This document shows, one piece after another, positions 53,212 through 63,860 of a stretch of DNA of 64,000 nt (positions are counted from its first letter, which is position 1; each line of letters starts with the position of its first letter). The notes under the pieces were generated by a model that was not told where the DNA came from, made no database searches, and saw only the letters and a list, made by a program, of their open reading frames with translations. This stretch comes from Solimonas terrae. Lineage in GTDB: Bacteria > Pseudomonadota > Gammaproteobacteria > Nevskiales > Nevskiaceae. The stretch covers positions 489,182-553,181 of the forward strand of contig NZ_JAAMOW010000002.1 in the NCBI RefSeq assembly GCF_011067135.1. The letters are read 5' to 3'. Position numbers and translations under genes: made by a program.

Positions 53212-53224
53212 GCATGGAGTCGCC

Positions 53225-54775
53225 ATGACCACGGCTTTTCCGCTGATCCGCAACACGACCGGACTCGCCGCGCGCGAATTCGACGTGCTGGTGGTCGGCG
53301 GCGGCATCTACGGTGCCTGGACCGCGTATGACGCCGCCAGCCGCGGCCTGTCGGTCGCGCTGATCGAAAAGACCGACTGGGGCAGCGGAACGTCGTCGGC
53401 GTCGAGCAAGCTGATCCACGGCGGTCTGCGCTATCTCGAGAACTACGAATTCGGCCTGGTCCGCAACGCCCTGCACGAGCGCCGCACGCTGTACCGGATC
53501 GCACCGCATCTGGTACGGCCGCTGAACTTCATCCTGCCGATGTGGAAGGGGCCGCGCGCCAGCCCGTTCCTGATCTCGGCCGGCCTGCTGGTCTACGACC
53601 TGCTCGCGCTCGGCAGTCGTCCGGTGCAGTCGCATCGTCACTACCGCGCACGCGCATTGCTGGCCGACTATCCCTTCGTCGATCCGCAACGTCTGCTCGG
53701 CGGCTTCCGTTATGGCGATTGCCAGGAGGACGATGCGCGCATGACGCTGGCGGTGGTTGCCGCCGGGCAGGCCGCCGGTGTGGTCTGTGCCAATCGCGTT
53801 GCCGCGCTGCGTTTCATCGAGCAGGGCGACGCGGTCTGCGGTGCCGAAGTGCAGGATCAGCTGACGCAGGCGTTGTTCGCGATCCGTGCGAAGGTCGTCG
53901 TCAATGCCGCCGGGCCGTGGGGGCCGGCGCTGCTCGGGGCGGCGGCGCCGAAGGTCAAGCTGGTCAAGGGCACGCATCTGGTGCTGCCGGCGATTCCCGG
54001 CTGCAACGAGGCCTTCCTGCTGACGGCGAACGATGGCCGCGTGTTCTTCGTCATTCCCTGGTATGGACGCACGCTGGTCGGCACGACCGAGTCGACGGTC
54101 ACGGCGCCGGCGCAGGCACAGCCGACCGACGAGGAAACCGACTATCTGCTGGCCGGTGTGCGTTCAGGGCTGCCGGGCCTGAGCTGGACGCGCGACGACG
54201 TCATCGCCCGCTATGCCGGCGTGCGCATGCTGCAGGCCGAGGACACCGCGTCGCTGTCCGAAGTCACGCGCGAATTCGCGGTGCGCCGGCCGCGCGCGAA
54301 GCTGATCATGCACATCGGCGGCAAGTACACGACCTCGCGCCACGACAGCATGGCGATCGTCGACGCCGTGTTCAGGGAACTGGGTCGCCGCGCGCCGAAG
54401 TCGACCACGCAGACGCGGCCGCTGCCGGGCGCGCCGCCGGGCAATTTCGAGACCTGGCAGGCGCAGGCGATCGCCGGCCTGGCCGCGCAAGGGGTCGATC
54501 TGGAAGCGGCGCGCTGGCTGAGCCTGCGCCACGGCAGCGACATCGCGGCGATCTCGGCGCTGATTGCCGCGCATCCGTCGCTGGCCGCGCGCATTCATCC
54601 CGAAGCGCCGTTCGTGCGCGCCGAGGCCGTGCACGCGGTGCGCGCGGAAATGGCCTTGTCGATCGATGATCTGGCACGGCGGCGCATGCCGCTGATGTTG
54701 CTGGTGCGCGATCAGCAGTGGCGTCCGGCCTTGCTGGAAACGCTCGCCGAATTCGGCCACGCCGACATCGCCTGA
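53225..54775 (+). CDS. glpD: Aerobic glycerol-3-phosphate dehydrogenase
   Basis: A 516-residue FAD-dependent enzyme: DVLVVGGGIYGAWTAYDAAS (FAD loop), GSGTSSASSKLIHGGLRYLE (family signature), KVVVNAAGPWG, KGTHLVLPAI and MHIGGKYTTSRHDSM. It oxidises glycerol 3-phosphate to dihydroxyacetone phosphate at the membrane and passes electrons to quinone. GGAG lies 5 bp before ATG 53225. No glpF, glpK or glpR are nearby. Upstream is an unrelated SDR gene and downstream 237 bp of intergenic sequence in which I see no further gene. Confidence 0.94.
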   Translation: MTTAFPLIRNTTGLAAREFDVLVVGGGIYGAWTAYDAASRGLSVALIEKTDWGSGTSSASSKLIHGGLRYLENYEFGLVRNALHERRTLYRIAPHLVRPLNFILPMWKGPRASPFLISAGLLVYDLLALGSRPVQSHRHYRARALLADYPFVDPQRLLGGFRYGDCQEDDARMTLAVVAAGQAAGVVCANRVAALRFIEQGDAVCGAEVQDQLTQALFAIRAKVVVNAAGPWGPALLGAAAPKVKLVKGTHLVLPAIPGCNEAFLLTANDGRVFFVIPWYGRTLVGTTESTVTAPAQAQPTDEETDYLLAGVRSGLPGLSWTRDDVIARYAGVRMLQAEDTASLSEVTREFAVRRPRAKLIMHIGGKYTTSRHDSMAIVDAVFRELGRRAPKSTTQTRPLPGAPPGNFETWQAQAIAGLAAQGVDLEAARWLSLRHGSDIAAISALIAAHPSLAARIHPEAPFVRAEAVHAVRAEMALSIDDLARRRMPLMLLVRDQQWRPALLETLAEFGHADIA

Positions 54776-55012
54776 TCCGCCACGCCGTCCCGCGCGGCAC
54801 TGACCGCGACGGCAGTTCGCGGTCGTCGGCAAAAGTTCCGATGCTGCAGCGCACATTCCGACAAGCGGTAGGAATGTGCTTTTCGCGCGGTCTCATGCGG
54901 CGCGTCGCTGTCTCCAATAATTCATCCTGAACTGTTCAGGCATCCCCGGTGCCTGGCCGGCGCCTACGGTGTTCTTCGCCGGCATAAGCAGAAAAGATAA
55001 AAGGAGAAGCGA

Positions 55013-57256
55013 ATGTCCCCGTTCAAGATTGCGCCACTGCTGCTGGCAGTGGGCCTTGTCGCCTGTGGCAGCAACAATGATGGCGACAGCGGCCTGCAGG
55101 GCAGTGCGGCGAATGCGTATTCGCTGTTCGATCCGGTTGCTGCCAGCGCCATCATTCCGTTTCCGTTCGATGGCCTGTTCAACGGCACCACCGATGGCAC
55201 GCTGAACATTCCCAACGGTGCCAGCGACAGCGACGTGCCGTTCGTCACCGCCGCCAACAAGCTCGACGGTTTTTCCACCACCGCCTCGCTGTTCACCGAC
55301 TTCATCGGTCACGTCGACGTCGATCATGCGCTGGACATCAATCCGGCGACGCATCTGCCGGGCGTGCTGATCATCGATACCTCGACATTGAGCCCGCTGG
55401 TGCCCGGCGTCGACTACCGCCTGCAGAACTCCGCGGCGATCGATCCTGATACCGGCGTGCCGCTCAACGTGCTGCGCACGCGCATGCTGATCGAGCCGCT
55501 GAAGCCGTTCAAATCGGCAACGCAGTACATCGTCGTCGTCACCCGCCAGGTGCAGTCCACGGACGGCGTGCCGGCCGAGGCGGCGGACCTGTTCCGCGCG
55601 GTGCGTTCGACCACCCCGGTTTCGCAGCAGACCGAATCGGCGCTGTCGACCCTGAACGACACGCAGCGCGCGACGCTTGAAGCGATCCGCCAGCAGTTCG
55701 CACCGATGTTCAACGAGCTGGGCGCCGCCGGCATCAGCCGCGACAACATCGTGATCGCATGGCCGTTCACGACGCAGAACACGACCGTCACCCTGAAAGC
55801 CATGGCGCAGGCCGCGAGCGCGCGCCAGATCACCGTGGTCAACAGCGGCAAGAACACCGGCACCGCGTCGGGCGGGCAACTGCCGCCGATCGCCGACATC
55901 TATGCCGGTTCGATGAGCGTGCCGTACTACCTGGGCACGCCGAGCGAGAGCAATCCGACGGCGCCGCTGACCGCCTACTGGCAGGCCGACACCAGCAAGC
56001 CGGCGGCGTCCGGCACCCTGGCGCCGGTCGGCGCACCATGCTCCGTGCTGGCGCCCAGCGCCAGCACCACGACCTGCTATCCGCTGCCGAAGGAACAGAC
56101 CGAACAGACGATTCCGGTGCTGGTGACGATTCCGAATGCCAACAGCGGCAACACCATGCCGGCCAACGGCTGGCCGGTCGTCATCTTCCAGCACGGCATC
56201 ACCGGCAACCGCACGCAGATGATCGCGATCGCGCCCGCGCTCGCCGCGGCCGGCTTCGCGACGATCGCGATCGATCTGCCGCTGCATGGCTTGCCGCCGG
56301 GCGATCCGTCGCGCGTGCCGGGCGTGCCGGAACGCACCTTCGATCTCGATGTCGTCAACAACAGCACCGGCGCGCCCGGCGCCGACGGCATCGTCGACAG
56401 CTCCGGTGCGAGCTTCATCAACCTCGCCAGCCTGCTGACCAGCCGCGACAACATCCGCCAGGCCGTGTCCGATCTGCTGACCGTGCAGAAATCGGCAGGC
56501 GGCACCCTGCTGCTGGCGCCTGAAATCGTCGGCGGCGTGCCGACCGGCAACTACCTGCCGACCGGCATCAAGCTCGACGGCAGCCAGATCCGCTACGTCG
56601 GCCATTCGCTCGGCGCCATCGTCGCGAGCACCTTCCTCGGCGTCGATTCCGACACCGGTGCCGGCGTGCTGGCGATGCCGGGTGGCGGCATCGCCAAGCT
56701 GCTCGACGGTTCGGCGGCGTTCGGACCGATCGTTGCCGCCGGTCTGGCCGCGGCCAGCGGTGGCGAGATCGCCGAGGGCAACGACAACTACGAAACCTTC
56801 CTGCGCTTTGCGCAGACCGCGGTCGATTCCGGTGATCCGCTGAACTTCGCGGCCGCCGCCAGCGCCCAGCATCCGATCCTGATGCTGGAAGTGCGCGGCG
56901 ACGCGGTGGTGCCGAACTGCACGATCGCCGGCGATGCGAACTGTCCGGCAACCGACACGCTGACCGTGTCCGGCTATCTGTCCGGCGGCGATCCCCTGGC
57001 ACGCGTGCTGGGTCTGGGCTTCGTCCCCGGTCCGACGCAGACCGACGTGCTGACCGTGCCGGCGGCATCGCAGCTGATCACGGGCGCCGCCGCGCGCAAC
57101 AACGTCGTGCGTTTCGCCGCCGGTGATCACGGCTCGATCCTGAGTCCGGCCGCCTCGCTGGATGTCACCTGCGAAATGCAGGGCGAAGTCGCCGCGTTCG
57201 CCAAGACCAACGGCACGGTGCTGAAGATCGGCAATCCCTGCCCGGGCGCGGAATAG
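55013..57256 (+). CDS. VolA/Pla-1-like lipoprotein lipase
   Basis: A 747-residue lipoprotein: signal PLLLAVGLVACGS with lipobox Cys near residue 18, followed by a Ser/Asn/Asp linker. The N-terminal half matches the bacterial virulence-factor lipase N-terminal domain (PFPFDGLFNGTTDGTLNIPN; IDTSTLSPLVPGVDYRLQN). The hydrolase domain has VVIFQHGITGNRTQMIAIAP and the nucleophile YVGHSLGAIVASTFLG, with a late Asp/His in FAAGDHGSIL. Vibrio VolA is a surface lysophospholipase of this type. Strong AAGGAG precedes the ATG. It is 18 bp before the DUF1302 gene, so the two outer-membrane proteins form an operon. Confidence 0.88.
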   Translation: MSPFKIAPLLLAVGLVACGSNNDGDSGLQGSAANAYSLFDPVAASAIIPFPFDGLFNGTTDGTLNIPNGASDSDVPFVTAANKLDGFSTTASLFTDFIGHVDVDHALDINPATHLPGVLIIDTSTLSPLVPGVDYRLQNSAAIDPDTGVPLNVLRTRMLIEPLKPFKSATQYIVVVTRQVQSTDGVPAEAADLFRAVRSTTPVSQQTESALSTLNDTQRATLEAIRQQFAPMFNELGAAGISRDNIVIAWPFTTQNTTVTLKAMAQAASARQITVVNSGKNTGTASGGQLPPIADIYAGSMSVPYYLGTPSESNPTAPLTAYWQADTSKPAASGTLAPVGAPCSVLAPSASTTTCYPLPKEQTEQTIPVLVTIPNANSGNTMPANGWPVVIFQHGITGNRTQMIAIAPALAAAGFATIAIDLPLHGLPPGDPSRVPGVPERTFDLDVVNNSTGAPGADGIVDSSGASFINLASLLTSRDNIRQAVSDLLTVQKSAGGTLLLAPEIVGGVPTGNYLPTGIKLDGSQIRYVGHSLGAIVASTFLGVDSDTGAGVLAMPGGGIAKLLDGSAAFGPIVAAGLAAASGGEIAEGNDNYETFLRFAQTAVDSGDPLNFAAAASAQHPILMLEVRGDAVVPNCTIAGDANCPATDTLTVSGYLSGGDPLARVLGLGFVPGPTQTDVLTVPAASQLITGAAARNNVVRFAAGDHGSILSPAASLDVTCEMQGEVAAFAKTNGTVLKIGNPCPGAE

Positions 57257-57274
57257 GAACGAGGAGACCATCAC

Positions 57275-59095
57275 ATGAAAACGACAATGAACAAGACCCT
57301 CATCGCCAGCGCCGTCACGCTGAGCTTCAGCGCACCGGTGCTGGCCTATACCGACAAGGTCGAAGGCCTCGATCTGCAACTCAACAACCGCGTCACGATC
57401 GGCAGTGCCTGGCGCGTCGAATCGCGCGATCCGAATCTGGTCAGCATCAGCAAGGGCGGTCGCGCCTATTCGAACAACGACGACGACGGCAATCTGGCGT
57501 TCGACAAGGGCAATGTCGTGTCGGCCGCTGCCAAGATCACCTCGGACCTGACGCTCAGCAAGGGCGACTTCGGCCTGTTCGTGCGCGGCAGCTATCTGTT
57601 CAACGACCGCCTCAACAACTACGACTTCTTCAATCCCGACAACTACTACACGCCCGGCAGCTTCGATCCCGGCTACGGTGTCGCGCCGAGCGGCAATGTG
57701 TCGGTTGCGCCGATCTCCGAGTATCAGCGCAAGACGCACGCGGTCCGCGACTACACCGGCAACGATGCCGATCTGCTCGATGCCTACCTGTACGGCAATG
57801 TCAGCCTCGGCGATCGCGAGCTCGCGTTCAAGCTCGGCCGGCAGGTGCTGAACTGGGGCGAGTCGAGCTTCGTGCTGAACGGCATCAACAGCATTCTCGC
57901 GTTCGATTCCAACCAGCTGCATGTGCCGGGCTACGAACTCGACGAAGTCGTGATTCCGGAAAACATGGCCTGGCTGTCGATGGATGTCGTCAAGAACGTG
58001 TCGATGGAAGCGTTCTACCAGTTCGACGCGCCGCGCACGCAGCCGGATGCCGCCGGCACCTACTGGGCGACCAATGATTTCGCGGCGGTCGGCGGCACGC
58101 GCGCCGATCTGTCCTTTGGTCTGGCGCCGGAGAACACGCCGAACGAAACGATCCCGCGCCTGGGCGATCACAAGCCCGGCAAGAGCGGCCAGTTCGGCGG
58201 CAAGCTCAGCTTCTTCATTCCGGCGCTGCACGACATGGACCTGTCGTTCTACGCGATGAAGTACAACAGCCGCCTGCCGGTGGTCAGCGGCATCTCCAAG
58301 TCCAGCTACGCCGCGACTTCGGAAACCGGCCGCTACTTCCTCGAATATCCGGACGACATTCCGCTCTACGGCGTGTCGTTCAACACCACGATCGGCGACT
58401 GGGCGGCCCAGGGCGAGTACAGCCTCAAGGTCAATCAACCTTTGCAGGTCGACGACGTCGAGTTGTTGCTCGCCGGTGTCGGTGCGCCCAGTCAGGTCAC
58501 GCCGCCGCCGGCTGCCCCGATAGGCTCTGCGCTTGGCAACAAATACATCCGCGGCTACCGCCGTCACGATGTCAGCCAGGTCGATCTGTCGGTGACCCGC
58601 CTTGCCGGACCCATGCGCTGGATCGGCTCCGACCAGATGCTGTTTCTTGCCGAAGCCGGTGCCGTCTACGTGCATAAGCTGCCGCCGGAGAGCGAACTCC
58701 GCTTCGAAGGGCCGGGTACCTACACGCCGGGCGATGCCGGCGTCGCCGCGTTGGTGTCCGGCCAGATTGGCGCGACGCTGCCGCAGAACCAGGGTGGCTA
58801 CGCGACCGACTTTTCGTGGGGCTACAAGCTTCTGGCGCGCTTCACGTACAACAACGTCATGGGTTTGTTCCGTCTCGAACCGCAGCTGCGTTTCGACCAC
58901 GACGTCAAGGGCGTGACGCCGACGCCGCTGCTGAACTTCGTCGAGAACCGCAAGACCCTCAACGCCAGCATCACCGGTTACTACCTGCAGGCGTGGTCGG
59001 CGGAGCTGGGGTATACGGCGTACTTCGGCGGTGGCAAGGGCAACCTGCTGGCCGATCGCGATTATGTCGAGGCGGTGCTCAAGTACACGTTCTAG
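57275..59095 (+). CDS. DUF1302 outer-membrane protein
   Basis: A 606-residue exported protein: short signal MNKTLIASAVTLSFSAPVLA, then beta-strand-rich sequence ending with an aromatic residue (EAVLKYTF), as in outer-membrane barrels. DUF1302 signatures include FKLGRQVLNWGESSFVLNGI and QLHVPGYELDEVVIPENMAWL, and LYGVSFNTTIGDWAAQGEYS. Family members usually accompany DUF1329 proteins and lipid or steroid use in pseudomonads and related bacteria; no DUF1329 gene is present. With the upstream lipase it may form a surface lipid-acquisition unit. A strong terminator follows. Confidence 0.88.
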   Translation: MKTTMNKTLIASAVTLSFSAPVLAYTDKVEGLDLQLNNRVTIGSAWRVESRDPNLVSISKGGRAYSNNDDDGNLAFDKGNVVSAAAKITSDLTLSKGDFGLFVRGSYLFNDRLNNYDFFNPDNYYTPGSFDPGYGVAPSGNVSVAPISEYQRKTHAVRDYTGNDADLLDAYLYGNVSLGDRELAFKLGRQVLNWGESSFVLNGINSILAFDSNQLHVPGYELDEVVIPENMAWLSMDVVKNVSMEAFYQFDAPRTQPDAAGTYWATNDFAAVGGTRADLSFGLAPENTPNETIPRLGDHKPGKSGQFGGKLSFFIPALHDMDLSFYAMKYNSRLPVVSGISKSSYAATSETGRYFLEYPDDIPLYGVSFNTTIGDWAAQGEYSLKVNQPLQVDDVELLLAGVGAPSQVTPPPAAPIGSALGNKYIRGYRRHDVSQVDLSVTRLAGPMRWIGSDQMLFLAEAGAVYVHKLPPESELRFEGPGTYTPGDAGVAALVSGQIGATLPQNQGGYATDFSWGYKLLARFTYNNVMGLFRLEPQLRFDHDVKGVTPTPLLNFVENRKTLNASITGYYLQAWSAELGYTAYFGGGKGNLLADRDYVEAVLKYTF

Positions 59096-59140
59096 AAGGG
59101 GTATGACGTGGACGGCCCGGGGGCCGTTTGCGGGGACAGT

Positions 59141-59168
59141 GGGCCGGCTTTTTGCCGGCCCCTTTTTT
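59141..59168 (+). terminator. Rho-independent terminator after the DUF1302 gene
   Basis: GGGCCGGC-TTTTT-GCCGGCCC followed by C and six T. The perfect eight-pair GC stem and T-run, 45 bp after the stop codon, make this the clearest terminator in the window. Confidence 0.9.
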
Positions 59169-59358
59169 GTGTTAGCCATATGACGCGTTCGCGGCATATT
59201 CACTTAAGCGTTTATCTGAGACATCGAGCGGTTCACTGTGACCGACCGCACACGTCGCGCCGACCTTCGGCAGCTATAGTCCAAGTGCGCAGCGGGTCGG
59301 CGTCGTGGGGTCGGCAACTTGATTTAGCATCAGCACGCTGTGCTGATTTGGGGACTTT

Positions 59359-62300
59359 ATGCGCGCAGCTCTGATTCGCCGTGAAACTTGCCATGTGAAC
59401 CGTCTACAGAATTCGAAGAAGCTTATCTCCCGGATTCTTATCGCGCAGAGATTCTGGCTTCTGATGCTGTCGCTGCTGTCGGCGTTGTACGCCACGCCGA
59501 GTCGAGCGGATGGAGGGGACGATTGGCTTTATCCGGTTGCCCCCAACAATGATCCCGATTTAAGAGATTACGGCACGATATTCGTCCCTAGGCCGAGCTG
59601 CGATGCGTCGGCGGCAATGGGAATTTATCGGGCTGATTGTTACTCTGGTTTCTCCATATTGGCAGACGGAGACAGGCCAACAACGAATCGGACGGCGTCT
59701 GGCGTGGAACACGGCGGCGCCAGCCCAGGGCAGCAGCAGTCTGCCAAGCCGCCGGCCAACAACAACACCAAAGTCGACCCCCCCTGCGATGGCAGCGCTC
59801 CTCCGACCAACCCGAAGGCCGGTAATCCGGTCATTGTCGCCACCGGGGAGAAGATCCAGACCGCGACCGACTTCGTCGGAGGCGGTGCTTATGGACTGGA
59901 CATGGTGCGCACCTATCGCTCGTTCGGCCAGTTCGGCTCGTTCGGGGGTCACTGGTTTTTCAGCTATGACTTCGCACCGCTAGCTTTGAATGGCTGCGAC
60001 AGCGACATTGATTTCCCGGGACTGTGCATTCCCCATACCGCTACCGCGACCTTCCCGGACGGCAGTTCCTACACGTACATCCACCAACAGACCGGTGTCG
60101 GCAGCAACCTAAGCCTTTTCGTCAGCAGTTCGGCAGCATCTATGGGGTCCATGCGCATTGTCCCGCTCGGCGCAAAGCCGCTGATTCTGACGATCGACGG
60201 CACGAACTACACCTATTCCTCAACGACTGGACTGCTGCAATCGATTAGCGCGCCGAACGGCGAAAGCTTGGCATTCACCTACAACGCAAACCATGACCTT
60301 AGCCAGATCACCAATGCCGTCGGCCAGACCTTGCAATTCACCTGGAGCAACGGCCGCGTCACCCAGGTCAAGGACCCGGTAGGCAACAATTGGACCTATG
60401 GCTACAACAGCACCGGCATGCTGGCCTCGGTCAACTCGCCTAGCGGCATCGACACCCGCCAGTACTATTACGAAGACAGCGCCGACGGTACACGGCTGAC
60501 GGGCATCGCAATCAACGGCGTGCGCTACAGCACTTACAGCTACGACTCGAACGGCAAGGTCCACGTCAGCAGTCATGCTGGCGGCGAGCTGATGGATACG
60601 TTTACTTACAACACCAACGCGACCACCGTCACCGACGCCGCCGGCCAAACCACCACCTACAACTTCGTCAGCGCGCAGGGTGGCCTCAAACTCTCGTCGA
60701 TGTCGCGTGCCGCCACGTCGACCTGTGCGACGGCGGTGGCGAGCACCAATTACGGCGCATATGGCTGGCCGACGTATTCGCTCGACTGGAACGGCAACCG
60801 AACCGACTACACCTACGATTCCTACGGCCGGCTGATGCAGAAGACCTGGGCTGCAGGCACGACCAGCGCGTTCACTCAGAAAAACACCTGGGCGACCGAC
60901 GGCACGCTGAGCACGAAGACCTACTACGACGCCAACAACACCGCCCTCTACAAGATCGACTACACCTACTTCACAAGCGGTTACTCGAAGGGCCTGGTGG
61001 CCACGCAAACGATGACCGACCTAGCGACCTCGGCCAGCCGTCAGCTTTCGTACACCTACACTTATCAGGGCAGCGTCCTCGCGAGCGCGACGACGACACA
61101 GACGTTGCCCTCGGGAAGCGCCTCGACGACGGTGAACTACGACGCGTTTGGCAACATATCGTCGACCATCAACGCGCTCGGCCAGCAGGTCTCGCGGAGC
61201 AACTACAACGGTCTGGGCCGGCCGGGCCAGATGACCGACGCCAACGGCGTCATCACCACGTACACCTACAACAATGCCGGCGACCTGCTGACGGCGACGC
61301 AGCACCTGCCCGCCGGCAATCGCATCACCACCTACACCTACAACGGCGCGCACCAGATCACGAGCATCCAGTCCGCCAGCGGCCGCATCGACCGCTACAG
61401 CTACAACGCCGCGCTGCGGCTCACCGGCCACGGCAACGCGGCCAGCGAGTACCAGCAGTACCAGCTCGACGTGGCGAACAACGTCATGACGACGGTCTCG
61501 GACCGCGACATCCCGGTGCTCAGCGGATCGGTGCCGGCCGCTAGCGCCCAAGGCACGTTCAGCCAGGCCACCGACCTGGACAGCCTGGGCCGGCCCCATG
61601 TCGTGCACGGCAACCACGGCCAGCAGCTGACCTATGCCTACGACGGCAACGGCAACGTCACCAGCGTCACCGACGCGGCGGGCCACAGCACGGCGTACAC
61701 CTACGACGCAATGAACCGCGTGCACACCGTCACCGCCTCCGGCGCCGGCACCACGACCTACAGCTACGACGCCCAGGGTCATCTGCAATCCGTGCAGGAC
61801 GCGCGCGGCCTGACCACGAGCTATACCTACGATGCGTTCGGCGACGTGCTGACCAAGACCAGTCCGGACACCGGTCTCACCAGCTACACCTACGACAGCG
61901 CCGGCCGGCTGACGAACGAGCAGCGCGCCGACGGCACGACCATCACCTACACCTGGGACGCGCTGAACCGCATGACCAGCCGCACGAGCGGCAGCACGAC
62001 CGAAAGCTACACCTACGACACCGGCAGCAACGGCATCGGCCACCTGTCGCGCATCGACGATCCGACCGGCAGCACGGTTTTCAGTTATGACGCGGCCGGC
62101 AACCTGACGCAGCAGGTCGCGACGATCCTGAGCACCGCCTACACGACGAGCTGGACCTACGACACGGCCGGCCGTCTCACCGACATGGTCTACCCGGGCG
62201 GCACGCATCTGAAATACACCTACGACAGCGCCGGCCGCCTGGCCTCGCTCAAGCTCGCCGACGGCACCGTGATCGCCAACGGCTTCCTGTACGAGCCGGC

Positions 62301-63573
62301 GACGGACCGGCCGTACGCATGGCACTGGGGCAACGGCTTGAACCGGCTGGTCACGCTGGACAGCGACGGACGCGTCACGGAACTGGCGAGTCCCGCAATT
62401 CAGGACTTGGGCTATGCCTACAACAACACTGACACGATCGCGTCGATCACCGACAACATATCCGCGAGCCAGACGTCGAGCTTTACCTACGACGCAGCCA
62501 GCCGTCTGCTGTCGGTGACGAAGAGCGGGGATAACCAAAGCTTCACCTATGACACCGTAGGCAACCGCCTGACGCAGGCGCGCGTGGGCACAAGCTACAA
62601 CCTCGCTTACGGCAGCAGCGCCAACCAGCTGCTCACCGTCAGCGGCGGTGCCAGCCGCAGCCTTGGCTATGACGCCGCCGGCAATGCCACGAGCGACAGC
62701 GGCGGCAAAAGCTACGGCTACGACGCCTTCGATCGCCTGAACACTTACTCCGTCAGCGGCACGCTCATCGGCGACTACCGCAACAACGCGCTCAACCAGC
62801 GCGTGTACAAGAACGTGACGGGTGTCGGCAACAAGCGCTTCGTGTACGGACCATCAGGAGAACTGCTGTACGAAAACGGCAGCACGCCCACCGCATACGT
62901 CTGGATCAACGGCGAGTTGCTGGCAGTGATCCGCTCAGGCAACGTCTATGCGAGCCACAACGATCATCTCGGCAGGCCGGAGGTGCTGACCAATAGCAGC
63001 GGCGCCATTGCGTGGCGGGCGAACAATGCCGCATTTGACCGGGCCATTGTCACCGACACTATCGGAGGGCTCAATGTCGGATTCCCGGGGCAGTATTACG
63101 ACCAAGAATCGGGGCTCTGGTACAACTGGAATCGGTATTACGATTCAGCGGTGGGGCGGTATTTGCAGAGTGATCCGATTGGGTTGGGTGGCGGCTTGAA
63201 TACATATGCCTATGTCGGCGGGAATTCGATCAGCTTCGCGGACCCCGAAGGGCTGCAGGAAGTTTTACTAGCACGACCACCAATAATTCCGAACGAAATT
63301 ATTCCTAGAACTGGCGAATCGCTGACGGAGTATTCCAGTAGATGGCAGCAATACCGTGACGCACAGGCTGCGCAATGGAGGCCGGAAATTAGAATTCCCG
63401 ATCCGGCTATGAAAGCTCCAACGCCTGCCAAGGACACCACTTTCGGGCAAATTGCTAAAGCCCTCGAAGAGCTAGTTAAGGCTTTAAATGGCGCAAATAG
63501 TGCTGTGGGAGCAACGTGTCCTAAAGCAGAAGATTTTAGCAATGCTTGCTATGCAACCGGTCAATGCTCATGA
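59359..63573 (+). CDS. Exported RHS/YD-repeat protein with variable C-terminus (probable polymorphic toxin)
   Basis: A 1404-residue protein with an N-terminal signal-like segment ([19 protein letters not shown]), a domain opening with [17 protein letters not shown], and more than 20 YD repeats of the form YTYDxxGRLT between about 300 and 1200. The RHS core ends with [39 protein letters not shown] and SFADPEGL, after which about 105 residues are unrelated and encoded by markedly AT-richer DNA. That is the layout of RHS polymorphic toxins, whose core encapsulates a swapped C-terminal toxin. I do not recognise the toxin fold. No VgrG or PAAR is present. The next gene overlaps it by 4 bp. Confidence 0.88.
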   Translation: MRAALIRRETCHVNRLQNSKKLISRILIAQRFWLLMLSLLSALYATPSRADGGDDWLYPVAPNNDPDLRDYGTIFVPRPSCDASAAMGIYRADCYSGFSILADGDRPTTNRTASGVEHGGASPGQQQSAKPPANNNTKVDPPCDGSAPPTNPKAGNPVIVATGEKIQTATDFVGGGAYGLDMVRTYRSFGQFGSFGGHWFFSYDFAPLALNGCDSDIDFPGLCIPHTATATFPDGSSYTYIHQQTGVGSNLSLFVSSSAASMGSMRIVPLGAKPLILTIDGTNYTYSSTTGLLQSISAPNGESLAFTYNANHDLSQITNAVGQTLQFTWSNGRVTQVKDPVGNNWTYGYNSTGMLASVNSPSGIDTRQYYYEDSADGTRLTGIAINGVRYSTYSYDSNGKVHVSSHAGGELMDTFTYNTNATTVTDAAGQTTTYNFVSAQGGLKLSSMSRAATSTCATAVASTNYGAYGWPTYSLDWNGNRTDYTYDSYGRLMQKTWAAGTTSAFTQKNTWATDGTLSTKTYYDANNTALYKIDYTYFTSGYSKGLVATQTMTDLATSASRQLSYTYTYQGSVLASATTTQTLPSGSASTTVNYDAFGNISSTINALGQQVSRSNYNGLGRPGQMTDANGVITTYTYNNAGDLLTATQHLPAGNRITTYTYNGAHQITSIQSASGRIDRYSYNAALRLTGHGNAASEYQQYQLDVANNVMTTVSDRDIPVLSGSVPAASAQGTFSQATDLDSLGRPHVVHGNHGQQLTYAYDGNGNVTSVTDAAGHSTAYTYDAMNRVHTVTASGAGTTTYSYDAQGHLQSVQDARGLTTSYTYDAFGDVLTKTSPDTGLTSYTYDSAGRLTNEQRADGTTITYTWDALNRMTSRTSGSTTESYTYDTGSNGIGHLSRIDDPTGSTVFSYDAAGNLTQQVATILSTAYTTSWTYDTAGRLTDMVYPGGTHLKYTYDSAGRLASLKLADGTVIANGFLYEPATDRPYAWHWGNGLNRLVTLDSDGRVTELASPAIQDLGYAYNNTDTIASITDNISASQTSSFTYDAASRLLSVTKSGDNQSFTYDTVGNRLTQARVGTSYNLAYGSSANQLLTVSGGASRSLGYDAAGNATSDSGGKSYGYDAFDRLNTYSVSGTLIGDYRNNALNQRVYKNVTGVGNKRFVYGPSGELLYENGSTPTAYVWINGELLAVIRSGNVYASHNDHLGRPEVLTNSSGAIAWRANNAAFDRAIVTDTIGGLNVGFPGQYYDQESGLWYNWNRYYDSAVGRYLQSDPIGLGGGLNTYAYVGGNSISFADPEGLQEVLLARPPIIPNEIIPRTGESLTEYSSRWQQYRDAQAAQWRPEIRIPDPAMKAPTPAKDTTFGQIAKALEELVKALNGANSAVGATCPKAEDFSNACYATGQCS

Positions 63574-63860
63574 CTTATGTTCTGGCAATTAGATACGCAA
63601 TTAGTTGGATATTTTTAGCTTTGCGTTTTTATTTGAGTAAAAGCGATAAGGATTTTTGGGGCTGGTGCTTTCAGGAGTTTTCATATAAAAAAAGTTCTGG
63701 TGCGCAACTAACTTTTCTATTGGCGAATGCCTTGTCTCGACGTTCATTCGAGGACTTAGAGAAGTGCTATTTTTATTTTTCTCCTGAGATCAGCAAGAAA
63801 GTTCCAAAAGCTCTGGTGGAAAAAGCAAACCAATTTCTTATGACCGGAAAAGTAGACTGA
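63570..63860 (+). CDS. Small AT-rich gene after the RHS protein, candidate immunity protein
   Basis: A 96-residue protein if started at ATG 63570, which overlaps the RHS stop (ATGA); an in-frame ATG at 63546 is possible. It has one hydrophobic segment near the N-terminus ([14 protein letters not shown]) followed by a charged helical domain ([20 protein letters not shown]). No family is recognised. Low GC content, tight overlap and position immediately after an RHS C-terminus are the usual signs of an immunity gene, which would protect the cell from the preceding toxin. Confidence 0.6.
   Translation: MTYVLAIRYAISWIFLALRFYLSKSDKDFWGWCFQEFSYKKSSGAQLTFLLANALSRRSFEDLEKCYFYFSPEISKKVPKALVEKANQFLMTGKVD

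Noticed and set aside
54893..59203. A 1436-codon minus-strand frame opposite the lipase and DUF1302 genes
   Set aside because: It is a shadow frame: both plus-strand genes have signal peptides, ribosome sites and family motifs, and the antisense product has none.
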